The notes under the pieces were generated by a model. It saw nothing but the letters and a program-made list of their open reading frames with translations. It had not been told where the DNA came from and ran no database searches. A program made the translations under genes and the position numbers. Below are positions 1 to 7,996 of a stretch of 64,000 bases of DNA, in pieces. Source of the stretch: Antrihabitans stalagmiti (lineage in GTDB: Bacteria > Actinomycetota > Actinomycetes > Mycobacteriales > Mycobacteriaceae); NCBI RefSeq assembly GCF_016482825.1, contig NZ_JAEMNV010000004.1, forward strand, positions 62,001-126,000, in the 5' to 3' direction. Positions within the stretch are counted from its first letter, which is position 1. The number at the start of each line of letters is the position of its first letter.

Positions 1-526
1 CGAGTTCCGATGCAACTTCGAATTGGTGCGGTTCGCTGCAGTCGATCTTGCCGATGTCCTCGGTGCTGGTCGTCCACGTGAGGCAGTCGCCCTGCACCGC
101 AGTTCCGAACGCTTCGCCTTCGACCGCGGAGAGTTTGGGATCTTCGCCCGGTTGGTGCGTCTCGAGTTCAGTCGGCTTCTTGAAACCACCCGCAATCGCT
201 ATCGTTCCGACAGCCGCAACGACTGCGCCGACGGCGACGGCAGCAAGAACGCGCCGCGTCGTGCTCGCCGACATGTGCCGCTTGGCTGGGCTGGGAGCGG
301 CCGGATCGGCTCCTTCGACAGCGACAGATTCGGGTGCAGTCCCATCGGGACCGATTCCATCGTCGACTTTCGACAGGTTGACGGTCTCGGCCGTCGAATC
401 CCCAGCAGCATCGGGAGTGGTTCCCTCGGCAGCCGCGGGTCGATTCGGGATGAGCTTCGAGCGCAGTCTGCTCAGTGCAGCTTTCGCATTCGAAGTCTTG
501 TCGGCGGGTGCATTTTCTTCGGACAT
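1..526 (-). CDS. Septum formation family membrane protein (C-terminus beyond window edge)
   Basis: This minus-strand gene starts at an ATG at 526 and stays open to base 1, so its C-terminus is missing. The visible 175 residues have an acidic, Ala/Pro-rich cytoplasmic N-terminus (about 1-85), one membrane segment around residues 93-113 and the beginning of an extracellular domain with GDCLTW and a later C-SEPHQFEV pattern. Those cysteine and histidine motifs are typical of the septum-formation domain seen in actinobacterial membrane proteins such as M. tuberculosis Rv3835, which also lies beside serS. Function is thought to relate to division or the cell envelope but is not established. Its start faces the divergent ankyrin gene across 54 bp. 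Confidence 0.75.
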   Translation of the reverse strand, partial: MSEENAPADKTSNAKAALSRLRSKLIPNRPAAAEGTTPDAAGDSTAETVNLSKVDDGIGPDGTAPESVAVEGADPAAPSPAKRHMSASTTRRVLAAVAVGAVVAAVGTIAIAGGFKKPTELETHQPGEDPKLSAVEGEAFGTAVQGDCLTWTTSTEDIGKIDCSEPHQFEVASEL

Positions 527-580
527 CAGGCTCCATCATGCCCGGTCGCCGTTGCGGCGCACAGCGTAGTTTGACTTCCT

Positions 581-967
581 ATGAGCGAAGACGTCCATGA
601 TCTTGCCAATCGGCTGTTCACGATGGCACGCAGCGGCGACGCGGCGACACTGGCCGAGTACTTGGATTCCGGTGTCCCAGTGAACATGTCGAATCAGAGT
701 GGCGACACGTTGGTGATGTTGGCCAGCTATCACGGCCACCTCGACGTTGTGCGCCTGCTCGTCGATCGTGGCGCCGACGTCAATCAGGCCAATGACAAGG
801 GGCAGACGCCGTTGGCCGGAGTGGTGTTCAAGATGCACGACGACGTCCTCGACGCCTTGCTCGCAGCCGGCGCGGACCCGACCGGCGGCAGCCCGACCGC
901 AGTCGAAACCGCGGAGATGTTCGGCCGTGAGGACCTTGTCGACAGGTTCAAGCGCAAACCCGAATGA
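581..967 (+). CDS. Small ankyrin-repeat protein
   Basis: A 128-residue soluble protein made almost entirely of ankyrin repeats. Readable repeat cores include [20 protein letters not shown] at about residues 41-60 and [20 protein letters not shown] at about 74-93. Ankyrin repeats bind partner proteins; the partner is not indicated here. There is no signal peptide or membrane segment, so it is probably cytoplasmic. It runs in the same direction as serS, whose GTG start lies 35 bp downstream, so the two may share a transcript. The ATG at 581 is the only sensible start. Function is unknown beyond a scaffold or inhibitor role. Confidence 0.8.
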   Translation: MSEDVHDLANRLFTMARSGDAATLAEYLDSGVPVNMSNQSGDTLVMLASYHGHLDVVRLLVDRGADVNQANDKGQTPLAGVVFKMHDDVLDALLAAGADPTGGSPTAVETAEMFGREDLVDRFKRKPE

Positions 968-1001
968 CCAGCAGTTAGCGGCCAAAGTAGGGTTTGCAGG
1001 C

Positions 1002-2261
1002 GTGATCGACCTGAGATTTCTGCGCGATAACCCAGAGGTAGTCCGTGCGTCGCAGCGAGCACGGGGTGAAGATCCGGCCCTGGTGGACGCCTTGCTCGAA
1101 GCTGACGCCTCCCGACGCGCTGCGGTTGCCGCTGCCGACAATCTGCGCGCCGAGCAGAAGGCACGCGGCAAGCTGGTCGGCAAGGCGAGTCCGGAGGATC
1201 GGCCGGCTCTGCTCGCTGGTGCGCAGGAGCTGTCGGCGAAGGTCAAGGAGGCCGAGGCTGCTCAGCAGCAGGCCGATGCAGCTCTGGACGCCGCGCACCG
1301 TGCGATCTCGAACGTCGTGCAAGAGGGTGCGCCGGCGGGCGGCGAGGCCGACTTCGTCGTTCTCGAGACGGTCGGCGACGTACCGACCTTCGATTTCGAA
1401 CCCAAGGACCACCTCGAGCTCAGCGAGTCGCTCAATCTGATCGACATGGAACGTGGCGCCAAGGTGTCCGGCGCGCGGTTCTACTTCCTGACCGGGTACG
1501 GCGCGATGTTGCAGCTCGGATTGCTGCAGCTCGCCGCGCAGCGAGCGACCGCCAACGGTTTCACGATGATGATTCCGCCGGTGCTGGTGCGACCGGAGAT
1601 CATGGCCGGAACGGGCTTCCTCGGCGCGCACGCTGCCGAGGTCTATCACCTGCAGGACGACGACCTCTACCTCGTCGGAACGTCGGAAGTGCCGCTGGCT
1701 GGTTACCACTCCGGCGAGATCCTCGACCTCGCCGAGAAGCCGAAGCGCTACGCGGGCTGGTCGTCGTGCTTCCGTCGCGAGGCGGGCAGCTACGGCAAGG
1801 ACACCCGCGGCATCATTCGGGTGCATCAGTTCGACAAGGTCGAGATGTTCACCTATTGCAAGCCCGAGGACGCCGACGCGGAACACCAGCGTCTGCTCGG
1901 ATGGGAGCGCGACATGCTCGCGGCGATCGAGGTGCCGTACCGGGTGATCGACGTCGCCGCCGGTGATCTGGGATCGTCGGCGGCTCGCAAGTTCGACTGC
2001 GAGGCGTGGGTGCCTACCCAGCAGACCTACCGAGAGCTGACGTCGACGTCGAATTGCACGACGTTCCAGTCCCGTCGCCTCGGCGTCCGTTACCGCGACG
2101 AGAACGGAAAGCCGCAGGTCGCGGCGACGTTGAACGGCACCCTTGCCACCACACGCTGGATCGTCGCGATTCTGGAGAACCACCAGCAGGCCGATGGTTC
2201 GGTTCGCGTTCCTGCGGCGTTGGTGCCGTTCGTCGGAACGGACGTCCTGACAGCGCCCTGA
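1002..2261 (+). CDS. serS: Seryl-tRNA synthetase
   Basis: Class II aminoacyl-tRNA synthetase that charges tRNA-Ser (and tRNA-Sec where present) with serine. The 419-residue product has the N-terminal coiled-coil arm (residues about 1-110, starting [18 protein letters not shown]) and the class II catalytic core. The serine-binding [14 protein letters not shown] loop, motif 2 ([20 protein letters not shown]) and motif 3 ([20 protein letters not shown]) are readable. The GTG at 1002 is chosen because it puts the conserved N-terminal arm at residue 1; the frame is open further upstream but that stretch overlaps the ankyrin gene. Length is normal for the family. It is convergent with the following hydratase gene. 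Confidence 0.97.
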   Translation: MIDLRFLRDNPEVVRASQRARGEDPALVDALLEADASRRAAVAAADNLRAEQKARGKLVGKASPEDRPALLAGAQELSAKVKEAEAAQQQADAALDAAHRAISNVVQEGAPAGGEADFVVLETVGDVPTFDFEPKDHLELSESLNLIDMERGAKVSGARFYFLTGYGAMLQLGLLQLAAQRATANGFTMMIPPVLVRPEIMAGTGFLGAHAAEVYHLQDDDLYLVGTSEVPLAGYHSGEILDLAEKPKRYAGWSSCFRREAGSYGKDTRGIIRVHQFDKVEMFTYCKPEDADAEHQRLLGWERDMLAAIEVPYRVIDVAAGDLGSSAARKFDCEAWVPTQQTYRELTSTSNCTTFQSRRLGVRYRDENGKPQVAATLNGTLATTRWIVAILENHQQADGSVRVPAALVPFVGTDVLTAP

Positions 2262-2283
2262 CGGGTCACCGCCCTGACGCTGC

Positions 2284-3225
2284 TCAGGCGTTGAAGTCGT
2301 ACGCCGTCCCGTCGAGCCACTGCCCGAGCGATTCGATGCTGAGGTCCTCGCCTGCGGCTTCGAGCGCGTCGATGTGGTCGATGTAGGCGCGCATCGCCGT
2401 GCGCGCCGATTTCGACGAGACGGTCGAGAGGAAGGCCGAGCGTTCGGCGTGCAGCCCCTTCGCGAGCGAAGCGTCGCCGTTGACCGTCCGCTTGATCGCG
2501 GCGACGGCATCGTTGGACCGACGGGAGAGGCGATGAGCGGTGATGTTGGTGAACTCGACGAGATCGCCGGGTGCAACGACGTGATTGACGTAGCCGATGT
2601 CGAGGGCTTCCATCGGGCTCAGGGGCCTGCCTTCGAGCAGTAGCTCGAGCGCGCGTCCGTGTCCGATCGCCCGCGGCAGGCGTTGCGTTCCGCCGCCGCC
2701 GGGGATGATTCCGATGAGCACTTCTGGCTGACCGATCTGGAACGGGCCCTGGGCCATGATCCGGATATCGCAGGCGAGGGCGAGTTCGGAGCCACCGCCG
2801 AGCGCGCGACCGTTGATGGACGCGATCAGCACCTTGTCGATGCGCTGCATCAAGGCGCAGGTCTCGTGGAAATGCAGGAGGTCGGAAACAGCCGCGGCCG
2901 CAGTTTTGCTGAGCGCGTTTCTGGCGCCGGGGATCTGCTCGATGACACCCTGCAGCCTCAATGTTCCGCTGGCGACAGCATGCGGTACCCCTTGGTCCAT
3001 CGGGACGTCGGGCGCGACGGCAAGTTCGCGAACGTCGAAGTGCGAGATGAAGATTCCGTCGAGATCGCTCGCGAGGACCACGGTGCCGATGCTGCGATCG
3101 CCGTTGATCTCGAGCAGAAGTTCGTGCAGTTCCTTCATGATCTCGCCGGTGAGAAAGTTGTACGGCGGGTTGCTGATCGTCGCCGTGAGGACCCTGCCGT
3201 CGCGCTCGGTGCGAATCTTGGACAC
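2284..3225 (-). CDS. Enoyl-CoA hydratase/isomerase family protein
   Basis: A 313-residue crotonase-fold protein. The N-terminal half carries the usual CoA-binding and oxyanion-hole patterns: ISNPPYNFLTGEIMKEL near residues 18-34, and ASINGRALGGGSELALACDI near 134-153 followed by a GIIPGGGGTQRLPRAIG segment. Family members add water to, or isomerise, enoyl-CoA thioesters; the substrate cannot be read from sequence. It is somewhat longer than the usual 260 residues because of a C-terminal helical extension ending LGQWLDGTAYDFNA. It is convergent with serS (22-bp gap) and divergent from a small secreted protein, with a palindromic repeat in between. Confidence 0.85.
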   Translation of the reverse strand: MSKIRTERDGRVLTATISNPPYNFLTGEIMKELHELLLEINGDRSIGTVVLASDLDGIFISHFDVRELAVAPDVPMDQGVPHAVASGTLRLQGVIEQIPGARNALSKTAAAAVSDLLHFHETCALMQRIDKVLIASINGRALGGGSELALACDIRIMAQGPFQIGQPEVLIGIIPGGGGTQRLPRAIGHGRALELLLEGRPLSPMEALDIGYVNHVVAPGDLVEFTNITAHRLSRRSNDAVAAIKRTVNGDASLAKGLHAERSAFLSTVSSKSARTAMRAYIDHIDALEAAGEDLSIESLGQWLDGTAYDFNA

Positions 3226-3270
3226 GCTGCTCCTCGAGTAGGGCCATTTCGTACTGATCGGTAAGTCTAT

Positions 3271-3341
3271 GGCGCTCCGCGCCTCGTGAGTCTTTTCGGC
3301 GGTTCCGCCCTCCGAAAGGACTCACAAGCCGCGGAGCGGCC
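3271..3341. repeat. Intergenic palindromic repeat, copy 1 of 5
   Basis: A 71-bp element in the divergent gap between the hydratase and the small secreted protein. The left arm CTCGTGAGTCTTTTCGG (3283-3299) pairs with CCGAAAGGACTCACAAG (3312-3328). One difference would be a T-G wobble in RNA and one is a mismatch. It is flanked by GC-rich GGCGCTCCGCGCC and GCGGAGCGGCC edges, which pair with each other in part. The same unit recurs near 14.9, 16.6, 45.3 and 57.4 kb. Confidence 0.9.
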
Positions 3342-3357
3342 TTATATCGTTTTGAGC

Positions 3358-3786
3358 ATGTTGCGGGCACTTGTTTCTGCGGTCATTTCCGTCGTCACCG
3401 TCATCGTCATCGGATGCGCAGCGGTCCTCCTTGCTCAACCTGCCGCGGCTGCACCCGATACCGGTTCGTCGGGTTCGGGCTCGGCAGGTCCGGGTCCCGA
3501 GACACCCGTGCCGGACGACGGCTATCGATTCACCCTCACGATCGATTCCCGCGAGACAGCGTTCGAACTCGAGAATCCGCGAAACCACCTGGTCACCGTG
3601 CTGCCCGGCTTCGTTCCGGGTACCTACCGAATCGACACGACGACGGTCGAGCAGGACAACGACTTTCGTCTGGCGAACAGGCTGGATCGGGCAATCGACG
3701 TAAAAGTCACGCGTAGGGGAGCTCTGCTGGAGAGCATCCGGGCCGAAGCCGATGCCGTCTGGTACTGGAAGGTGCCGCCGAACTAA
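3358..3786 (+). CDS. Small secreted protein, function unknown
   Basis: The 142-residue product begins MLRALVSAVISVVTVIVI and runs into AVLLAQPAAAAPD, a clear signal peptide with an AxA-type cleavage site around residue 35. A Gly/Ser/Pro-rich linker follows, then a domain of about 90 residues containing a NHLVTVLPGFVPGTYRID segment. I do not recognise the family. The ATG at 3358 is preferred over upstream in-frame codons because those lie inside the palindromic repeat and would add a polar leader before the signal peptide. The gene stands alone between the repeat and the MFS gene. Confidence 0.65.
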   Translation: MLRALVSAVISVVTVIVIGCAAVLLAQPAAAAPDTGSSGSGSAGPGPETPVPDDGYRFTLTIDSRETAFELENPRNHLVTVLPGFVPGTYRIDTTTVEQDNDFRLANRLDRAIDVKVTRRGALLESIRAEADAVWYWKVPPN

Positions 3787-3919
3787 TGCCTTGACGGCTC
3801 GGTCGGTTCGTTGCCAGAGTGGACGCATGCGATTCTTCAGCGGCGACACTTGACCCAGTTCCAATAGCTCGCTTGCCGTTCGCGCGATCGCGTATTCCGG
3901 TGTCGGTGAACTGATCCCG

Positions 3920-5107
3920 TTGTACGCGCTCTACGCGCTGCTCTTCGCCGACCATGGTCTGGACACAGCGGAGATCTCGTCGCTGCTGTTCATCTGGTCG
4001 GTCACCGCGTTCGTTTTCGAGGTGCCGTCGGGTGCTTGGGCGGACACGGTCTCCCGTCGCGGACTGCTCGTACTTGGCGCGCTGGTAACCGCGTCGGGCT
4101 TCGCAGTCTGGACCGTCTTTCCCTCGTATGCGGGCTTTGCGCTCGGCTTCGTGCTGTGGGGTATCGGCGGCTCACTGCAGTCGGGAACTTTCCAGGCGCT
4201 GCTGTACGACGAGTTGGCCGCACGCTCGGCGACACGGGAGTATCCGCGCATCATCGGGTTCGCGAACTCCGCGGCCGAAACGGGGGCCCTGCTGGGAATC
4301 CTTGCTGCAGCACCGCTGTTCGCTTGGGGTGGCTACGGGTTGGTCGGCGCGTCGAGCGTCGCCGTCGCTTTGTGCGCCGCACTTTTGGCCGCCTCGTTGC
4401 CAAGTGCGCCGAAGGCAGCATCCGTTGCCGCCGTCGCCGAAATCGACGACGACGAAGACGAACCGGATGTCGCCACCGACGCCCCGAGCAGCACCTACCT
4501 CACCATGCTGCGCAGTGGTGTCACGGAAGCGCTGCGGCACAAAACCGTTCGCCGCGGCGTGCTGCTGTCGTCGTTGCTGTTCGGGTTCACGGCAATCGAC
4601 GAGTACTTCGGCCTGCTTGCCGAAGACAATGGCGCCGCAACAGGTTTCATTCCGATATTGATCGGCCTGACCGTCGCGGGTTCGCTCGTCGGCTCCGCGC
4701 TGGCCGGTCGAACGGCGTCGATGAAGGCGTCGACGATGGCTCGCGGTGTCGTCGTTGCCGGCATCGCGCTGGCAGGTGGTGCCCTGATCGGCGGACCCGG
4801 GATCCTCGGCGTAATCGGGTTCGCCGCAATCGGAGTCGGCTACGGCATCATCACCAACGCGACCATCGTCAGCGAAGCCCGCTTGCAGGACGCGATCGAG
4901 GGACCCGCCCGCGCGACTGTGACGTCGGCATCGAGTTTGATGGCAGAGGTGGTCAGTCTGGCGATCTTCGCCGCCGTCGCGCTCGGGTCGGTGTGGCTGT
5001 CGACGCCGGTATTGGTCGCACTGCTCGGGATACCGGTGGTCCTCGCGGCCGCCCTTGTGCCGAAGTGGCTACCGCGCCAGTCACATGGCCCTACAGTGAC
5101 CGGGTGA
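3920..5107 (+). CDS. MFS transporter with an in-frame stop near its natural start
   Basis: The 395 residues from the TTG at 3920 show a major facilitator fold: SSLLFIWSVTAFVFEVPSGA followed by WADTVSRRGLLVLG is the loop 2-3 signature, and about eleven hydrophobic segments follow with an acidic central loop (EIDDDEDEPDVA). Reading upstream in the same frame gives NSLAVRAIAYSGVGELIP, clearly the first half of membrane helix 1, back to a TGA at 3851. Eight codons before that TGA is an ATG at 3827 (MRFFSGDT). The natural gene probably ran from 3827 and is broken by one base (a GGA to TGA change would explain it), or a weak TTG is used. Substrate unknown. Confidence 0.7.
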   Translation: MYALYALLFADHGLDTAEISSLLFIWSVTAFVFEVPSGAWADTVSRRGLLVLGALVTASGFAVWTVFPSYAGFALGFVLWGIGGSLQSGTFQALLYDELAARSATREYPRIIGFANSAAETGALLGILAAAPLFAWGGYGLVGASSVAVALCAALLAASLPSAPKAASVAAVAEIDDDEDEPDVATDAPSSTYLTMLRSGVTEALRHKTVRRGVLLSSLLFGFTAIDEYFGLLAEDNGAATGFIPILIGLTVAGSLVGSALAGRTASMKASTMARGVVVAGIALAGGALIGGPGILGVIGFAAIGVGYGIITNATIVSEARLQDAIEGPARATVTSASSLMAEVVSLAIFAAVALGSVWLSTPVLVALLGIPVVLAAALVPKWLPRQSHGPTVTG

Positions 5108-6009
5108 TCGAACGGCATCGACGCGGCCCGCTGGTGATCGCGTCGGTTGCCGTTGTGGCGGGACTCGTTCTGGCCGGATTGTTGCTTCTCGCGCGGATGG
5201 TCGGCGATTCCGAAGGGGGGTCGCAGTACGTGATGTCCGGCGCGGCGTCGAGTACGACGAAACCCGTTGCCAGCACGGTTGCACCGAGTTCGTCGGCCGC
5301 GGCCACGTCACTACGCCCGAATTCGGTCGTCGGAATAGGCAACAATTCGCTCACCTCGGCCGTGTCACTGCGCAAGCAGGCATGTGTACTACCTCCGTGG
5401 GCCGAGGACGATGCCACCGTCCGCACGTTCCTCGACGTAGCGATGGGCTGCCTCAATTCCACCTGGCAACCAGTTCTCGCGCGGCTGTCGATCCCGTTCA
5501 CCGCTCCCGAGTTGAAGGTGTCGGCGACAGTCGCGTCGTTGGGCTGCGGTCGCCCGCCCGAGGAGAACAGCTTCTACTGCGACGGAACGATCTATCTGGC
5601 GCCGTCGAGCTATCAGGGCACAAATGCGGGTAGGAATGCGATTCCGACAGCGGCGATCAGCATGCTCGCCCACGAATACGGTCATCACCTGCAGCAATTG
5701 AGCGGCACGTTGGGCGCAGCGACCGAGATGATCACGCTGTTGGGCAGGGAGACGCCCGACGGACTCGAGGTGTCACGACGGACCGAACTGCAGGCGCAGT
5801 GCCTGTCGGGGATCTTCGTTGGAACCAACTTCGACATCGCAAGCATTCAGGTAGCTCAGCGCGACAACTACACCCGTGGCGATGCGCCGGGCAGGCCTGC
5901 CGACCACGGTTCGCCGAGGAACTTCGGTGAGTGGTTCACGAAGGGTGCGGGTCGGACGTCGCTGGATTCGTGCAACACCTGGTCGGCCGCGTCGGCAACC
6001 GTTCGCTGA
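5104..6009 (+). CDS. Membrane-anchored neutral zinc metallopeptidase
   Basis: The 301-residue protein has one N-terminal membrane segment (about residues 10-29), a Ser/Thr/Ala-rich linker, and a domain of the putative neutral zinc metallopeptidase family (YpfJ-like). The zinc motif HEYGH is present in SMLAHEYGHHLQQLSG near residue 185, and the later RTELQAQCLSGIF segment supplies the expected downstream acidic ligand. The catalytic domain should face outside the membrane. The GTG at 5104 overlaps the MFS stop codon, so the two genes are probably co-translated. The frame is open far upstream but that sequence lies inside the MFS gene. The substrate is unknown. Confidence 0.85.
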   Translation: MIERHRRGPLVIASVAVVAGLVLAGLLLLARMVGDSEGGSQYVMSGAASSTTKPVASTVAPSSSAAATSLRPNSVVGIGNNSLTSAVSLRKQACVLPPWAEDDATVRTFLDVAMGCLNSTWQPVLARLSIPFTAPELKVSATVASLGCGRPPEENSFYCDGTIYLAPSSYQGTNAGRNAIPTAAISMLAHEYGHHLQQLSGTLGAATEMITLLGRETPDGLEVSRRTELQAQCLSGIFVGTNFDIASIQVAQRDNYTRGDAPGRPADHGSPRNFGEWFTKGAGRTSLDSCNTWSAASATVR

Positions 6010-6102
6010 CTTTTGCCGATTCGCCAAGATTCCGTGCGGCAGAACAGTAGCGTCGGCAACGATCGGCTGTTCGGTACATGTTGACAATGGAGGGGTCCAG
6101 TC

Positions 6103-6510
6103 TTGAAACGCCTGATTATTGCTGCCGTTAGTTGCGCCGCGCTGTTACTCGTCGGTGCTTGTGGATCCGATGACGGTGATCCGAAACCGTCCGATACGTC
6201 CAGCACTACCAAATCGGCAACGACGACAACAAGCGCGACCAGTACGAGTGCGACGACGCCGGCGGTTGTACCGCCGCCAGCAGCGCCCGTCGAACCAGGT
6301 AACCCGAGGCCTGCACCGCTGAATCCTGCTCCGGCGCCGCTCAATCCGGCTCCTGCGCCGTTGACGCCTGCGCCTGCACCGCTGACACCGGCGCCCGCGC
6401 CTCTGACGCCGGCACCTACGACGACACTCGCACCGGTCGTACCGACGACAACGGCCCCCGCTGTGATCACAACGACGCCGGCGGTGCCCGAGGACCCCGA
6501 GGGCGGCTAA
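6103..6510 (+). CDS. Proline-rich repeat lipoprotein
   Basis: A 135-residue lipoprotein beginning MKRLIIAAVSCAALLLVGAC, where LVGAC is the lipobox and Cys20 the lipidation site. The mature part is low complexity: a Thr/Ser-rich stretch, then tandem PAPLNPAPAPLTPAP units, then Thr/Pro and an acidic EDPEGG end. It has no catalytic domain and probably extends through the wall as a spacer. The TTG start at 6103 is chosen because GGAGGGG lies 8 bases upstream and it places the signal sequence correctly. Repeat number could vary between strains. Confidence 0.75.
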   Translation: MKRLIIAAVSCAALLLVGACGSDDGDPKPSDTSSTTKSATTTTSATSTSATTPAVVPPPAAPVEPGNPRPAPLNPAPAPLNPAPAPLTPAPAPLTPAPAPLTPAPTTTLAPVVPTTTAPAVITTTPAVPEDPEGG

Positions 6511-6562
6511 CCCCTCGTCGGCCCTGTCGGGCGAGTCCACTACGGATGGCACTATTGGCCAA

Positions 6563-7486
6563 GTGAATTCGCAACGCTTCGGTGTTGTCGTCGCGATTCT
6601 GGTCGGTGTATCGATCGCCGGTCAGTCGCGTCTCAACGGCGCCCTCGGAGCGCGTTTGGACGATGGCGTCGCAGCCGCGGTGATCAGCTTCGGCAGTGGG
6701 TTCGTGCTGTTGTGCATCGGTTTGGCTTTCAGCAAACGGATGCAGAACCGGCTGGCCGAGGTGCGCACTGCGGTGCGGACGAAAACCCTTGCGCCATGGC
6801 AGTGCATCGGCGGCGTGTGCGGTGCTTTTTACGTTGCGTGCCAAGGTATTACGATCTCGACGATCGGTGTCGCCGTATTCACCGTCGCCGTTGTCGGTGG
6901 CCAGTTGCTGAGCAGTCTGTTGGTCGACCGCGCGGGACTCGGTCCTGCCGAATCGAGTCCGCTCACCGGCAATCGTGTGCTCGGTGCCGCGCTGGCCTTG
7001 ATTGCTGTCGCCGTCGCAAGTTCAGGTCGGATCGACGCCGACGCAAGCGCGTTGCTGTTCGCTGTCCTGCCTGCGATCGCGGGTATCGGTCTCGCCTGGC
7101 AGCAGGCAGTGAACGGTCGCGTCGCCGCTGTCGGCGGTCCGATGGTTGCGACGTGGATCAATTTCGCAACGGGCACGACAGCGCTGGTGATCGTCGCGGC
7201 GATCGGGCTGACGGTCCGGGGCTGGCCGTCGACGCCGCCGACGGACTGGTGGCTCTATGTCGGCGGAACGCTCGGCATCGCGCACATCGCTGCCGCGGCG
7301 GTGCTGGTGCGAACGCTCGGCGTGCTGCTGCTCGGCCTCAGCGTCATCGCCGGTCAACTTCTCGGCGCCTTGCTACTCGACGCGATCGTCCCTGCGAGTG
7401 GTGCGACCCTGACCGTGACGGTGGTGGTCGGCGGGGTGCTGACGCTCGTCGCCGTGTGGATTGCGGCAGGCAGAAGCAAAACGTAG
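6563..7486 (+). CDS. DMT-superfamily transporter (YdcZ/DUF606-type)
   Basis: A 307-residue integral membrane protein with about ten hydrophobic segments and an internal duplication. Each half begins with a similar pattern: SIAGQSRLNGALGARLDDGV near residue 13 and LAWQQAVNGRVAAVGGPMVA near 173. This two-fold repeat with Q-x-x-x-N-G is typical of the DUF606/YdcZ group of drug/metabolite transporters. The substrate is not known. The GTG at 6563 is the start. It is in the same direction as the OmdA-like gene 47 bp later. Confidence 0.8.
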   Translation: MNSQRFGVVVAILVGVSIAGQSRLNGALGARLDDGVAAAVISFGSGFVLLCIGLAFSKRMQNRLAEVRTAVRTKTLAPWQCIGGVCGAFYVACQGITISTIGVAVFTVAVVGGQLLSSLLVDRAGLGPAESSPLTGNRVLGAALALIAVAVASSGRIDADASALLFAVLPAIAGIGLAWQQAVNGRVAAVGGPMVATWINFATGTTALVIVAAIGLTVRGWPSTPPTDWWLYVGGTLGIAHIAAAAVLVRTLGVLLLGLSVIAGQLLGALLLDAIVPASGATLTVTVVVGGVLTLVAVWIAAGRSKT

Positions 7487-7533
7487 GCCCGAGTCGTCAC
7501 GGCCCGGCCTTCCATTGGACTACTCTGCTGTCG

Positions 7534-7983
7534 GTGGAGGAGTTCGAGGCGCAGATCAAGTCGACAGAGTCCGGCGGCGGCGGAGCCTACGTGGCAGTTC
7601 CGGCGGCCGTGGTCGATGCACTCGGTGGAGGCGGACGAATTCCGGTCGAAGCGACGTTCGACGGCATTCCGTACAAAGGTTCGGTCGTCGACATGGGTGC
7701 CGGCCCGTGCCTCGGCATTCTCAAGTCGATACGCAACGAACTCAGCAAACATCCAGGCGATTCGGTGCTCGTCACCGTCGAGCGGGACAACGCCGAACGG
7801 ACGGTCGACGTCCCCGACGATCTCGCAGCAGCGCTCGCCGAAGCTGGTGTGCGGGAGGCGTTCGACAAGCTTGCCTTCTCGCTTCGCCGCGAGCACGTGA
7901 CCGCGATAACCGACGCCAAACGGCCGGAGACACGGTCACGCCGCGTCGCGAACACCGTGCACGCGGTGCTCAACCGGGCCTGA
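7534..7983 (+). CDS. DUF1905/YdeI (OmdA-like) domain protein
   Basis: A 149-residue soluble protein. Residues about 1-90 match the pattern of the DUF1905 beta-barrel (GAYVAVPAAVVDALGGGGRI then VEATFDGIPYKGSVV). The C-terminal 55 residues (VPDDLAAALAEAGVREAFDK then SLRREHVTAI and AKRPETRSRRVA) match the bacteriocin-protection/YdeI helical domain. Function is poorly known for this family. The GTG at 7534 is chosen; the frame is open upstream but overlaps the transporter gene. It ends 13 bp before the convergent Rieske gene. Confidence 0.8.
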   Translation: MEEFEAQIKSTESGGGGAYVAVPAAVVDALGGGGRIPVEATFDGIPYKGSVVDMGAGPCLGILKSIRNELSKHPGDSVLVTVERDNAERTVDVPDDLAAALAEAGVREAFDKLAFSLRREHVTAITDAKRPETRSRRVANTVHAVLNRA

Positions 7984-7996
7984 CCGATCCGCCTGA

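Noticed and set aside
975-2576. Minus-strand open frame across serS
   Set aside because: serS has all class II motifs; the opposite frame is a composition shadow.
4036-5103. Upstream extension of the zinc peptidase frame
   Set aside because: The added part overlaps the MFS gene in another frame and is arginine-rich without structure; the GTG at 5104 gives a normal membrane anchor.
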